DNA from: PALSA-612 sp963704335
Lineage (GTDB): Bacteria; Actinomycetota; Thermoleophilia; Gaiellales; Gaiellaceae
Direction: 5' to 3'
NCBI GenBank assembly: GCA_963704335.1
Contig: OY969889.1
Coordinates: forward strand, 1,612,001 to 1,676,000
Length of the DNA: 64,000 bases
Below, in pieces: positions 17,189-24,470 of this stretch. Below the pieces are notes generated by a model that did not search any database, had not been told where the DNA came from, and saw only the letters and a list, made by a program, of their open reading frames with translations. A program made the position numbers and the translations under genes. Each line of letters starts with the position of its first letter. Position 1 is the stretch's first letter.

Positions 17189-17239
17189 GAAGCGTCTTGT
17201 AGGGTCACAAGCTCTCTGACGTACGAAAGGAGGACGCAG

Positions 17240-17785
17240 ATGCGGAGACTCAGGCTGCGCGGGCGTCGTGTGACGCCCACGCTGGTCATCTCCATGCTCG
17301 CGCTGTTCGTTGCGCTTGCGGGGACCGGCATTGCGCAGAACGCGATCCCGCTGGCCAGGCGGGCCCTGACGGCCAACACGGCGAAGGTTGCCGCCAACGC
17401 GCAGAAACTGCAGGGCCGGACGGCGGCGCAGGTCGCGGCCACCCCCGGGCCCGGCACTGACGCTGCCACGCTGAACGGCCAGACGGCTGCACAGATAGCG
17501 GCCGCTTCCGGGCCGACGAGCACGCTGGCCGGCGGCCTCTTCACGATCCGCTCCACGGGCTGGAGCATCTTGAACGAGGGCGACGTGGTCGACGCACGCG
17601 CGCTCTGCCTTCCCGGTGAGCGTGCGGTGAACGGTGGTTATGACTATGCCGACGGCCTTGCAAGCACCATCGCCGACCGGCCGATCCCGGACGGCTCGGG
17701 CTGGTTCATCAAGATCTTCGCCGAGAGCGGAAACAGAGTTCCCGCCAACGGCTCGGTCTGGGCCATCTGCGCGAGGGTGTCGTAG
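17240..17785 (+). CDS. secreted or membrane-anchored TAAQ-repeat protein, copy 1
   Basis: The 181-aa product starts at ATG after AAAGGAGG. The N-terminus MRRLRLRGRRVTPTLVISML carries a basic patch and a hydrophobic segment (about 13-33) ending near GTGIAQNA. Then comes an Ala-rich part with two LxGxTAAQxAA repeats (LQGRTAAQVAA and LNGQTAAQIAA), and a C-terminal domain of about 85 residues with two cysteines and the motif DRPIPDGSGW followed by IFAESGN. The type is common in Thermoleophilia-like genomes, role unknown. The next gene is a tandem copy of identical length. Confidence 0.75.
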   Translation: MRRLRLRGRRVTPTLVISMLALFVALAGTGIAQNAIPLARRALTANTAKVAANAQKLQGRTAAQVAATPGPGTDAATLNGQTAAQIAAASGPTSTLAGGLFTIRSTGWSILNEGDVVDARALCLPGERAVNGGYDYADGLASTIADRPIPDGSGWFIKIFAESGNRVPANGSVWAICARVS

Positions 17786-17817
17786 CGATGTCCACTCATG
17801 AGCGAAAGGAGCACCAA

Positions 17818-18363
17818 GTGCGTAGGTTCAGTCTCCGGAGGATCCGAGTGACGCCTCCTCTTGTCATCTCCATGCTCGCGCTCTTCGTCGCGCTCGCGGG
17901 AACGGGCTGGGCGCAGAACGCCGTCCCGCTCGCCAGGCGGGCTCTGACGGCGGACACGGCGAAGGTCGCGGCGAACGCCCAGAAGCTGCAGGGCAGGACG
18001 GCTGCGCAGGTCGCTGCAACGCCTGGCCCCGCCACGGACTCGGCCACACTGAACGGCCAGACGGCGGCACAGATCGCGGCCACGCCAGGCCCCTCTGGCT
18101 CGCTGTCCGCGAGTCTCTTCACGTACCGCACGCAGTCGTTCAGCGTCGACTCCGAAGGCGACACGGCGAGGGACTCCGCACTCTGCCTCCCGGGCGAGAA
18201 GGCGATCGGCGGCGGTTGGGAGCAGACGTCGGGTCTCGCGGACGTGACCGTCGACAGGCCCGTGCCGGACGGATCGGGCTGGCGCTTCCACATCTTCGCC
18301 GAGAGCGGCAACGAGCTACCGGCGAGCGGCACGATCTACGTCGTCTGCGCGAAGGTCTCGTAG
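17818..18363 (+). CDS. secreted or membrane-anchored TAAQ-repeat protein, copy 2
   Basis: I place the start at GTG 17818, seven bases after AAAGGAG, giving 181 aa, the same length as copy 1; an ATG at 17788 would add ten residues with no match. The layout repeats copy 1: hydrophobic VTPPLVISMLALFVALAGTG, LQGRTAAQVAATPGP, LNGQTAAQIAA, then a two-cysteine C-terminal domain with DRPVPDGSGW and IFAESGN. The N-terminal third is nearly identical between copies while the C-terminal domain has diverged, which indicates tandem duplication. A strong GC hairpin follows at 18376. Confidence 0.78.
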   Translation: MRRFSLRRIRVTPPLVISMLALFVALAGTGWAQNAVPLARRALTADTAKVAANAQKLQGRTAAQVAATPGPATDSATLNGQTAAQIAATPGPSGSLSASLFTYRTQSFSVDSEGDTARDSALCLPGEKAIGGGWEQTSGLADVTVDRPVPDGSGWRFHIFAESGNELPASGTIYVVCAKVS

Positions 18364-18375
18364 TCGCGTAGCTAT

Positions 18376-18401
18376 GGGCGGGCCCCACAGGGGGCCCGCC
18401 C
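18376..18401 (+). terminator. GC-rich terminator hairpin after the TAAQ pair
   Basis: The arms GGGCGGGCCCC and GGGGCCCGCCC pair perfectly over 11 bp with a four-base ACAG loop, 12 bp after the stop codon of copy 2. There is no U-run, which is usual for terminators in very GC-rich actinobacteria. Confidence 0.75.
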
Positions 18402-18433
18402 AGCACTTCGGTTCACTCTTCGTAGGTTCTCCG

Positions 18434-18486
18434 GCTGTACGAACCCGCCGTCGCGCTCGAGCGCGACGGCGCGCGGTTCGGACAGC
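18434..18486. repeat. long nested inverted repeat with 24-bp perfect palindromic core
   Basis: The core 18447-18470 is a perfect 24-bp palindrome centred on CTCGAG. It is nested inside GAACC/GGTTC (18441 and 18475) and GCTGT/ACAGC (18434 and 18482), giving an extended imperfect hairpin. It lies between the terminator at 18376 and the operator at 18509. It may be a second, bidirectional terminator or a site for a dimeric regulator. Confidence 0.6.
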
Positions 18487-18508
18487 GGCCTGAGTAGTCG
18501 CACGCTCC

Positions 18509-18548
18509 GTTAGCGAGCAATTGGCGAGCCGTGAGGCCGCCGTTAGCG
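18509..18548 (+). promoter_or_regulatory. SARP-type operator, four heptamers in 11-bp phase (site 1)
   Basis: Heptamers GTTAGCG (18509), ATTGGCG (18520), GTGAGGC (18531) and GTTAGCG (18542) start exactly 11 bp apart with four-base spacers. The outer two are identical, the inner two degenerate. The last one ends 50 bp before the ATG of the first mini-peptide gene. SARP regulators bind heptameric direct repeats at 11-bp intervals, and a SARP-domain protein is encoded nearby. Confidence 0.7.
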
Positions 18549-18597
18549 GCTCCTTCGACGGTGCCGGCGCAAGCACACCCCCGGAAAGGAGGGAGAC

Positions 18598-18726
18598 ATG
18601 CGCCGGATCACCGCACTCATCCTCGTGCTGGTGGCAATGGCCACCGCAGCGGTCCTTCCGCTCGCGGCGTTGGCCCATCACGGCCCCCCGCACGGCGGCG
18701 GCCCAGCCAGCCTGCGGGCGATGTAA
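18598..18726 (+). CDS. secreted His/Gly/Pro mini-peptide precursor 1
   Basis: A 42-aa frame with the strong ribosome site GGAAAGGAGGGAGAC before ATG. Residues 1-26 form a textbook signal peptide (MRRITAL, hydrophobic core, cleavage after ALA). The predicted mature peptide is HHGPPHGGGPASLRAM, 16 aa. The next gene encodes a paralogue with the same signal peptide and an HGPPHGG core, and its ribosome site and operator are also copied. A hairpin follows at 18749. I do not recognise a family. Metal binding through the histidines or a signalling role are possible; neither is shown. Confidence 0.78.
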   Translation: MRRITALILVLVAMATAAVLPLAALAHHGPPHGGGPASLRAM

Positions 18727-18748
18727 GCAGACGCGAGTCAGGGCGGAC

Positions 18749-18772
18749 GAGAGGCTCCGAGAGGGGCCTCTC
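18749..18772 (+). terminator. terminator hairpin after mini-peptide gene 1
   Basis: Arms GAGAGGCTCC and GGGGCCTCTC (one G-T pair) enclose a GAGA loop, 22 bp after the stop codon. A closely similar hairpin follows the second mini-peptide gene, so the whole promoter-gene-terminator cassette is duplicated. Confidence 0.72.
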
Positions 18773-18785
18773 GCCTGTCTCGCGT

Positions 18786-18803
18786 ATTACCGGGCCGTTA
18801 GCG
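18786..18803 (+). promoter_or_regulatory. SARP-type operator (site 2)
   Basis: ATTACCG (18786) and GTTAGCG (18797) are 11 bp apart. The second ends 50 bp before the ATG of mini-peptide gene 2, the same distance as site 1 to gene 1. Ten bases after the last heptamer both sites show a CGAC ending (TTCGAC in site 1, ACCGAC here), which may be part of the -10 region. Confidence 0.7.
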
Positions 18804-18852
18804 GCTCTACCGACAGTGCCCGGCGCAGGCACCCCCGGAAAAGGAGGGAGAC

Positions 18853-18972
18853 ATGCGCCGGGTGACCGCACTCGTCGTCGTGCTGGCTGCGATGTCAGCG
18901 GCGTTCCCGCTCGTCGCGTCAGCCGGACACGGCCCGCCGCACGGCGGCTCGCCGATCGTCCGTGCGATCTAG
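18853..18972 (+). CDS. secreted His/Gly/Pro mini-peptide precursor 2
   Basis: A 39-aa frame with the ribosome site GGAAAAGGAGGGAGAC. The signal peptide spans residues 1-24 (MRRVTAL, hydrophobic core, cleavage after ASA) and the predicted mature peptide is GHGPPHGGSPIVRAI, 15 aa. Both copies end in a hydrophobic-R-A-hydrophobic tetrapeptide (LRAM, VRAI). Conservation of the mature part, with changes mostly in the signal-peptide core and the GSP/GGP joint, argues that these are real products. It converges on the large regulator gene. Confidence 0.78.
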   Translation: MRRVTALVVVLAAMSAAFPLVASAGHGPPHGGSPIVRAI

Positions 18973-18980
18973 AAAGCGAA

Positions 18981-21900
18981 CTAGGGCGAGAGGCTCCGCG
19001 AGGGGCCTTTCGCCTCGCTATCAGCTGCAGCGCGTGCGGCGGCAGCAACGTTTTCCTTCTGCTCGTACAGCGCGAGGGCTTGGACGACCGCCTCGTCGGC
19101 ATCGTCGGGCCTGTCCATCAGGCGGAGTACCTCCGCTCGGGCCATGAGTGCTGCTGCACGCGCATTGAGGGCATCCGTAGCCTGAGCACGACGCACGGCC
19201 TCCTGGGACATTGCATCTGCGTCAGCCTGCCCCTCTCGCGCGAGCAACTTCGCCGACGCCGATCGCCACGCGATCTGAGAGAGCAGATCACCGGGATCCG
19301 CGTACGTGCGAGCAGTTTCCAGCCAGCGCTCTGAAGCTTCGTAGTCTCCATCCTCGTAGATCACATCGACAAGCCAGCATGCGGCAGTTCCAAGCAGTCC
19401 GACGTCTTCGCTGTCGCGGCAGTAAGCGCAAAGTGACTCGAGCGCACGTCGCGCCGCAGGGACGTCGCCGGCCAGAACCTCGATGTCGGCCACGATCGCG
19501 TTGCAGTACCGCGCCGCTCCCGTCTGTCCGAGGTCATCGAGTGTTGCCGCTGCCTGCGAAACGAGCTCGCGTCCCTCCGCTATTGCGCCAGTCATCGCCA
19601 GCAGGCCGCCGAGGTAGCGGTCGATGTTCGCGCGGCCAAGCGGCCCGCTCGCCTCGTCAACCAGGAACTCCTCGCAGCGGCTGACGGCACGGCCCACAGG
19701 CGCAGGGCCGTAGTACAGAGCAGCGACGATCTGGCCCAGACAGACTCCTGGAGGGAATCCGGCTCTGCGGTAGTGGATGAGAGCGCGTTCAGCAGCTTCT
19801 TCCCTCTTCGCCTCATGGCCGTGAATGCCACCGTGAACCCAGCTGGTGAGCAGCCAGACCCGGCTGAGCCCGCGGTCGTCACGGAGCTCCTCGAAGAGGG
19901 GGGTCGCTTTCTCTGCGACATCGAGTAGTACCGCGTCCTGTCCCTCGGGGTCACGCTGGATCGCGACGTATGCGAGCTCGAGCTGTGCTCGATGGCCAAT
20001 TCGCGAGTCCTTGGCTTGTGTCGAGGCAGCTAGGGCTTCTTTGATCGACCCATCGGCCTCCGCGTTCCGACCGGCGGCACTGAACACAACGCCGAGCTCG
20101 CAGAGTAGCTCTCGCCGCCACGCGTCGTCCTCCGGGAGGAGCGCTGTCGCACGCCCGAGGAGATTGGTCGCCGACGGTAGATCGCCACGCCTCGCGGAGC
20201 GCATGCCGGCGGCTCCGAGCCGCGCACCGGCATCCTCTGCGAGCTGCCTGGCGCGCCGGTTGGGCGGACCGAGCTCGGCGCGGTAGCGGTACGCCTGCTC
20301 GAGGTGGTAGCCGACGATCTCGTCCGGCGCGTCCGGCTCGCCCTCCAGCCAGTCCGCGAAGCGCTCGTGCAGGCGGGCGCGGTCGGCTTTCGGCAGGCCG
20401 TTGTAGGCGACGTCGCGGACGAGCACGTGATGGAAGCTGAACGCTTCCTCCGCGCCGGGGACGGGCCGGACGAGGCCCATGCGGACGAGCTCGAAAAGGC
20501 GGCCCGAGAGCGGTGCCGCTGCCTCGGCGGGAGAAAGCTCGACGAGGGCGCGGTGCGCGAACTCGCGGCCGATGACGGCGGCGCGCTGGAGCAGCGCCCG
20601 CTCCTCCGCTTCCAGCAGGTCGAGCCGGCTCTCGAGCAGCGCCTCGAGCGAGGGCGGCACGTCGTCCAGCACGCCGGGGCCACGCTCGTTCACGTACGCG
20701 AAGAGCTGCTCGGCGAAGAGCGGATTGCCTGCTGTGACATCGACGATGCGTTGACGTGCCTCTGCCGTCAGCTCGTCGCCTCCCGGGAGCGAGGCGAGCA
20801 GCTCGACCGACTCCTCCTCCGCCAGGGGCTCGAGCACGAGCGCCCGCTCGGCCCACGACGGCCGCTCGTCGAGCAGCTCGGGCCGTGCGATGCAGACGGC
20901 GAGGATCGGCCCGCTGGCGCGCTCCGCGAGCTGCTCGATCAGGTCGAGCAGCGTCGGCTCCGCCCAGTGGACGTCCTCGAATACGAGCAGCAGCGGACGC
21001 TCGCGGGCGAGCGCCTCGAAGAGGCGGCGGACGGCCCATGCGCCCTCGTCGGCGGGTGCCGTGCCTTCGGCGAGGCCCGACCAGCTCGAGCACGCGCTGC
21101 ATGACGAGTTCGCGCGTCCTCGTCGTCCGCCAGGACTGCTCCCCTTCATCCAGGCGCTCGACCATCTCGCGGAGCGGCAGGTACGTCGCGCCCTCGCCGT
21201 AGGAGATGCAGCGGCCGGTGAGCACCGTCGCCTCCCTCTCGACGAGCGCGATCAGCTCGTTGGCGAGGCGCGTCTTGCCGATGCCGGGCTCGCCGACCAG
21301 GGCCACGGCCTGCGACGGCGGCTCGCGCTTTGCCTCCTCGAAGGCGGCGAGCAGCAGCCGAAGCTCGTCTTCGCGGCCGACGAGCTCCGCCTCCAGGTAG
21401 CGGGCCACGGACGGCGCTCCGGCGACGAGCTCGAGCAGCCGGAAGGCCGGCAGCGGCGTCTTCTTGCGTGGCTTGACAGCCTTCACGCGGACTGCGTCAC
21501 GGACGAGCTCGAGCGTCGCCGCGCCGAGCATGATCGATCCGGACGGCGCCGCCTGCTCGACCCGCTTGGCGACGTTCACCGCATTGCCCGTGACGAGGCC
21601 GCCGTGCCCCGGGTCGCCGACGTACACGTCGCCGGTGTTGATTCCGATCCGCAGGTCGAGCCTGAGGCCGTGCTCGCGCTCGACGGCCTCGCTCAGAGCG
21701 GCCACGGCTGCGCGGGTGTCGGCGGCGGCACGGACGGCGCGCAGGGCGTCGTCCTCGTGCGCCACCGGCACGCCGAAGACGGCCATGACCGCGTCGCCGA
21801 TGAACTTCTCGATCGTGCCGCCGTGGCCCTCGATGGCGCGCCGAGCGGCGGCGAAATAGCCGTCCAGCACGCGCCGCAGCGACTCCGGGTCGAGCGCCTC

Positions 21901-22719
21901 CGCGAGCTCCGTCGACTCGACGAGGTCGGCGAAGAGGATCGTGACGGTCTTGCGCCGCTCCTCGAGCACGAGCGGAGCGGCGAGCGGCGCGTCGAGCGCA
22001 GTGTCCTGGCGCAGGATCGCCTGCTCGAGCTCGCGGAGCTGTGCCCCGGGCTCGAGCCCCAGCTCCTCGTCGAGCGTACGCCGAGAGTGGCTGTAGGCCT
22101 CGAGCGCGTCCGCCTGCCTCCCCGAGCGGTAGAGAGCGAGCATCAGTTGGGCCCGCGGACGCTCGTCGAAGGGACGCTCGGCGATCGTCGTCTCCAGCTC
22201 GGCCACGAGCTCGGCGTGGCGTCCCAGCTCCAGCTCGGCGTCGATGAGATCCGCCTGGGCAGCGGCGCGCAGCTCCTCGAGCCTCGCCGTCTCGAGCCCG
22301 GTGAAGGACTCGTAGGCGAGGTCGGCGAGCGGCGGGCCGCGCCAGAGCCCGAACGCCTCGCGCAGCTTCGCAGCGCGAGCTCGCGCGCCCTCTCCGCGCG
22401 CCTCGGCGACGAGCCGCTCGAAGCGGCCGAGATCCGTCTGCTCGGCCGTGGCCTCGAGCGCGTAGCCCGGATCGCGGGTGACGATCACCTCCGGTCCGAG
22501 CGCCTTGCGGAGCTGTGAGACGTAGTTCTGGAGCGCGTCCCTGGCCGTCGCCGGCGGCTTCCCGGCCCACAACTCCTCGATCAGCTCATCGGTGGAGACG
22601 GCCTCACCTGTCCGTAGCAGCAGCAGGGCGAGGAGTGCCCGCTGCTTCTTGCGCGGCAGCGACACGGGCTCGCCGTCGGCCAGCACCTCGAGCGGGCCGA
22701 GGATCCGAAACTCCAGCAT
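18981..22719 (-). CDS. SARP/BTAD - class III nucleotide cyclase - STAND ATPase - TPR regulator, interrupted by a frameshift
   Basis: Read across one frameshift near 21076, the product is about 1245 aa. In order: OmpR-type winged helix (1-95, LEFRILGPLEVLADG), BTAD helices (100-245), a class III adenylate/guanylate cyclase (260-440; metal aspartates in LFADLVEST and FIGDAVMAVFG, and TGNAVNVAKRVEQ), an AAA/STAND ATPase (Walker A GEPGIGKTRLA, Walker B LLLVFEDVHWAE) and C-terminal TPR-like helices. SARP proteins bind 11-bp-phased direct repeats; six such sites lie around this gene, one in the divergent intergenic region at 22760. The cyclase retains its metal residues, so it may be active. Both halves keep good codon use, so the lesion is recent or a sequencing error. 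Confidence 0.88.
18986..19013 (+). terminator. terminator hairpin after mini-peptide gene 2, inside the regulator 3' end
   Basis: Arms GCGAGAGGCTCC and GGGGCCTTTCGC pair over 12 positions with a GCGA loop, 13 bp after the second mini-peptide stop. It occupies the last codons of the opposite-strand regulator, so it may end transcription from both directions. Confidence 0.68.
21074..21078 (-). other. one-base frameshift in the regulator gene
   Basis: On the minus strand the first frame reads RVLELVG and then turns to Arg-rich nonsense, while the next frame picks up LAEGTAPADEGAW and the Walker B region. The junction is GTCGGGCCTCGCC; removing one G of the GGG run restores one continuous frame. 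A homopolymer read error or a genuine inactivating insertion are both possible. Confidence 0.8.
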
Positions 22720-22759
22720 GTGCGCGTTGTAACACCCTCGTCACCGGTTTCCAAGCCGC

Positions 22760-22777
22760 GTTAGCCGCGTGTTACCC
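22760..22777 (+). promoter_or_regulatory. SARP-type operator (site 3), between the regulator and the next plus-strand gene
   Basis: GTTAGCC (22760) and GTTACCC (22771) are 11 bp apart; the end of the second is 51 bp before the ATG at 22828. The site also lies about 40 bp upstream of the divergent regulator start at 22719, so it could serve autoregulation as well. Confidence 0.62.
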
Positions 22778-22827
22778 GCGGCCCGCACCCTCCGACGTGA
22801 CATGGCAATCAACGAAGGGGGAAGACA

Positions 22828-22875
22828 ATGCGAAGTTCCATCGACGCAAGGGCGAACGTTCACCGACTCCCGTGA
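22828..22875 (+). CDS. 15-aa mini-ORF leading into the secreted-domain gene
   Basis: ATG follows the strong ribosome site GGGGGAAGA, at the normal distance from operator site 3. It encodes MRSSIDARANVHRLP and stops at TGA, whose first two bases are in the GTG of the next frame (GTGA). Either it is a coupling mini-ORF, or it is the true start of the next gene whose frame has been broken and whose signal peptide has been lost. I cannot decide between these. Confidence 0.4.
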   Translation: MRSSIDARANVHRLP

Positions 22876-23255
22876 AGGCGGGAGACGACGGCCGGATGCC
22901 GCTTCCCGGCCACTACGCAGGACAAACGTCACAGGAAGGCACCATCAGCTTCGACGTGTCGCCGCGAGGCTGGCACGTATCGAATCTCATGCTCACCGTC
23001 ACGGCCAGGCGGCCGCACGGGGGAAGAGCCGTGATCGACCTGCCGGTCGCGGTGGGCCGGATCATCCCGGTCGGGCCAGGAGGCCGCTGGCGGGCGAGAG
23101 TCTCGGGCGAGGGGGTGACCGTCGCCATCGATGCTTGCCTCAACGGGCACGGGATCAAGGGCGACGTCTCCGTCGAGATCGACTCGGACGAAGGGGAGCT
23201 GTCAACCGGCTCCCTCACCTGGTACGCGCGGCAAGCCGTGTTACCGCCGCGTTAG
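22872..23255 (+). CDS. Y-x-G-Q-T domain protein, probably missing its signal peptide
   Basis: GTG at 22872 (or ATG 22896) gives about 127 aa: GHYAGQTSQEGTISFDVSP, two more beta-rich blocks, and LTWYARQ near the end. The opening matches the C-terminal domain of the Calx-beta protein downstream (GSYTGQTGQGKPISFDV), and both end with an LTW motif, so the two are related. No signal peptide is encoded in frame, although the promoter site and ribosome site belong to a secreted-protein set. Hence this is likely a decayed or frame-broken gene. Its stop codon lies inside operator site 4. Confidence 0.5.
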   Translation: MKAGDDGRMPLPGHYAGQTSQEGTISFDVSPRGWHVSNLMLTVTARRPHGGRAVIDLPVAVGRIIPVGPGGRWRARVSGEGVTVAIDACLNGHGIKGDVSVEIDSDEGELSTGSLTWYARQAVLPPR

Positions 23256-23257
23256 CG
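23240..23257 (+). promoter_or_regulatory. SARP-type operator (site 4)
   Basis: GTTACCG (23240) and GTTAGCG (23251) in 11-bp phase, ending 62 bp before the ATG of the Calx-beta protein gene. The upstream gene's TAG stop is part of the second heptamer. Confidence 0.7.
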
Positions 23258-23318
23258 GCCCAGGGCTTACTGCGAAACGGCGCGGCAGCGAGCCGCGACA
23301 GAACGAAGGAGGGAACAC

Positions 23319-24350
23319 ATGCGTAGGACGATCACAGGAGCCGTGACTCTCAGCCTTGCCGGGATGCTCGCGGCGGTCGTTCTCGCCGGCACGGTGAACG
23401 GAACGGCGAAGAACGACACGCTCCGTGGGTCGGCCAAGGCCGACACCATTCGCGGCAAGGCCGGCAACGACAAGCTGATGGGCCTGGCCGGCAACGACAA
23501 GCTGATCGGCGGCGCCGGTAACGACCAACTGGACGGCGGTCCCGGAGCCGACAGCCTCGACTGCGGAGCCGGCAAGGACACGGCGAAGGCGGACGACGCC
23601 GACAAGGTCGCCGCCTCCTGCGAGTCCGTCAAGGGCCTGAAGCCGCCTGTCGTCTCGATCGCCGACGCCTCCGTGGGTGAGGGCAACTCGGGAGCAACGC
23701 TCGCATTTGCCGTGACGCTCTCGAAGTCGTGGAAGCAGCCGGCATCGGTGAGCTACACGGCTGCGAACGGCACGGCGAGCTCACCCGCCGACTTTGCGAG
23801 CGCGAGCGGCAAGCTGACGTTCGCCCCGGGCGAGACGCAGAAGATGATCAACGTCTCGGTCGTCGGCGAGACGCTGTACGAGCAGGACGAGACGCTCACC
23901 GTTTCGCTGTCCGGAGCCGTGCAGGCGACGATCGGCGACGGCAGCGCTACGGGGACGATCACGAACGACGATCCGACGTTCCGCACCGGTAGCTATACCG
24001 GGCAAACGGGACAGGGCAAGCCGATCTCGTTCGACGTCACCTCGGACGCGAAGGGCGTCATGAACGTGAAGTTCGGATTCGACCTGAACTGCACAGAGGT
24101 GCAGGGCTTCACACTCATCGGAACGCTCGAGATCACCGGCACGATGTCGATCAACCCTGACGGGACGTTCGGCCTCAACGACACGTACTCGGAGGCCGAC
24201 TACCGGGAGACCTTCGAGTTCGCCGGCAAGCTGACGGGGCCGGGCAGCGCGAGCGGGACCTTCAAGCTCGCCATCGAGATCGACGGCTTCGCATTCGGGA
24301 CGCTTCACTGCCAGTCCGGCTCCACGCCGCTCACCTGGAACGCCGGCTAG
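23319..24350 (+). CDS. secreted RTX-repeat / Calx-beta protein
   Basis: A 343-aa protein after AAGGAGGG. The signal peptide spans about 1-27 (MRRTITGAVTLSL onward). Residues about 30-80 hold RTX-like calcium repeats (GNDKLMGLAGNDKLIGGAGND), followed by a DCGAGKD variant. A Calx-beta domain occupies about 108-205 (VSIADASVGEGNSG to GTITNDDPTF). The C-terminal ~135 residues begin GSYTGQTGQGKPISFDV and share their opening with the damaged gene just upstream. The protein is probably an exported calcium-binding adhesin or matrix protein; no catalytic site is seen. Confidence 0.85.
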   Translation: MRRTITGAVTLSLAGMLAAVVLAGTVNGTAKNDTLRGSAKADTIRGKAGNDKLMGLAGNDKLIGGAGNDQLDGGPGADSLDCGAGKDTAKADDADKVAASCESVKGLKPPVVSIADASVGEGNSGATLAFAVTLSKSWKQPASVSYTAANGTASSPADFASASGKLTFAPGETQKMINVSVVGETLYEQDETLTVSLSGAVQATIGDGSATGTITNDDPTFRTGSYTGQTGQGKPISFDVTSDAKGVMNVKFGFDLNCTEVQGFTLIGTLEITGTMSINPDGTFGLNDTYSEADYRETFEFAGKLTGPGSASGTFKLAIEIDGFAFGTLHCQSGSTPLTWNAG

Positions 24351-24374
24351 CGGAACACCCTCTCCATCCGGAGA

Positions 24375-24402
24375 CTCGGGGCCGGCACTCGCCGGCCCCG
24401 AG
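24375..24402 (+). terminator. strong terminator hairpin after the Calx-beta gene
   Basis: A perfect 12-bp stem, CTCGGGGCCGGC with GCCGGCCCCGAG, around an ACTC loop, 25 bp after the stop codon and directly before operator site 5. Confidence 0.8.
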
Positions 24403-24405
24403 CGT

Positions 24406-24423
24406 GTTACCGGCGCGTTAGCG
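24406..24423 (+). promoter_or_regulatory. SARP-type operator (site 5)
   Basis: GTTACCG (24406) and GTTAGCG (24417) in 11-bp phase, ending 48 bp before the ATG of the subtilisin-like protease. Confidence 0.7.
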
Positions 24424-24470
24424 GTGTCGTCAACCCTCTCGGCCATGTCCCGAAACGAGGGGAGACGGAG

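Noticed and set aside
19951..21073. Continuation of the regulator's first frame past the frameshift
   Set aside because: The translation becomes Arg/Ala/Pro-rich with no domain, while the alternative frame gives the expected ATPase and TPR sequence.
22721..22780. Ordinary terminator between the regulator and the next gene
   Set aside because: The repeats GTTAGCC and GTTACCC are direct, not inverted, and no stable hairpin forms; an operator fits better.
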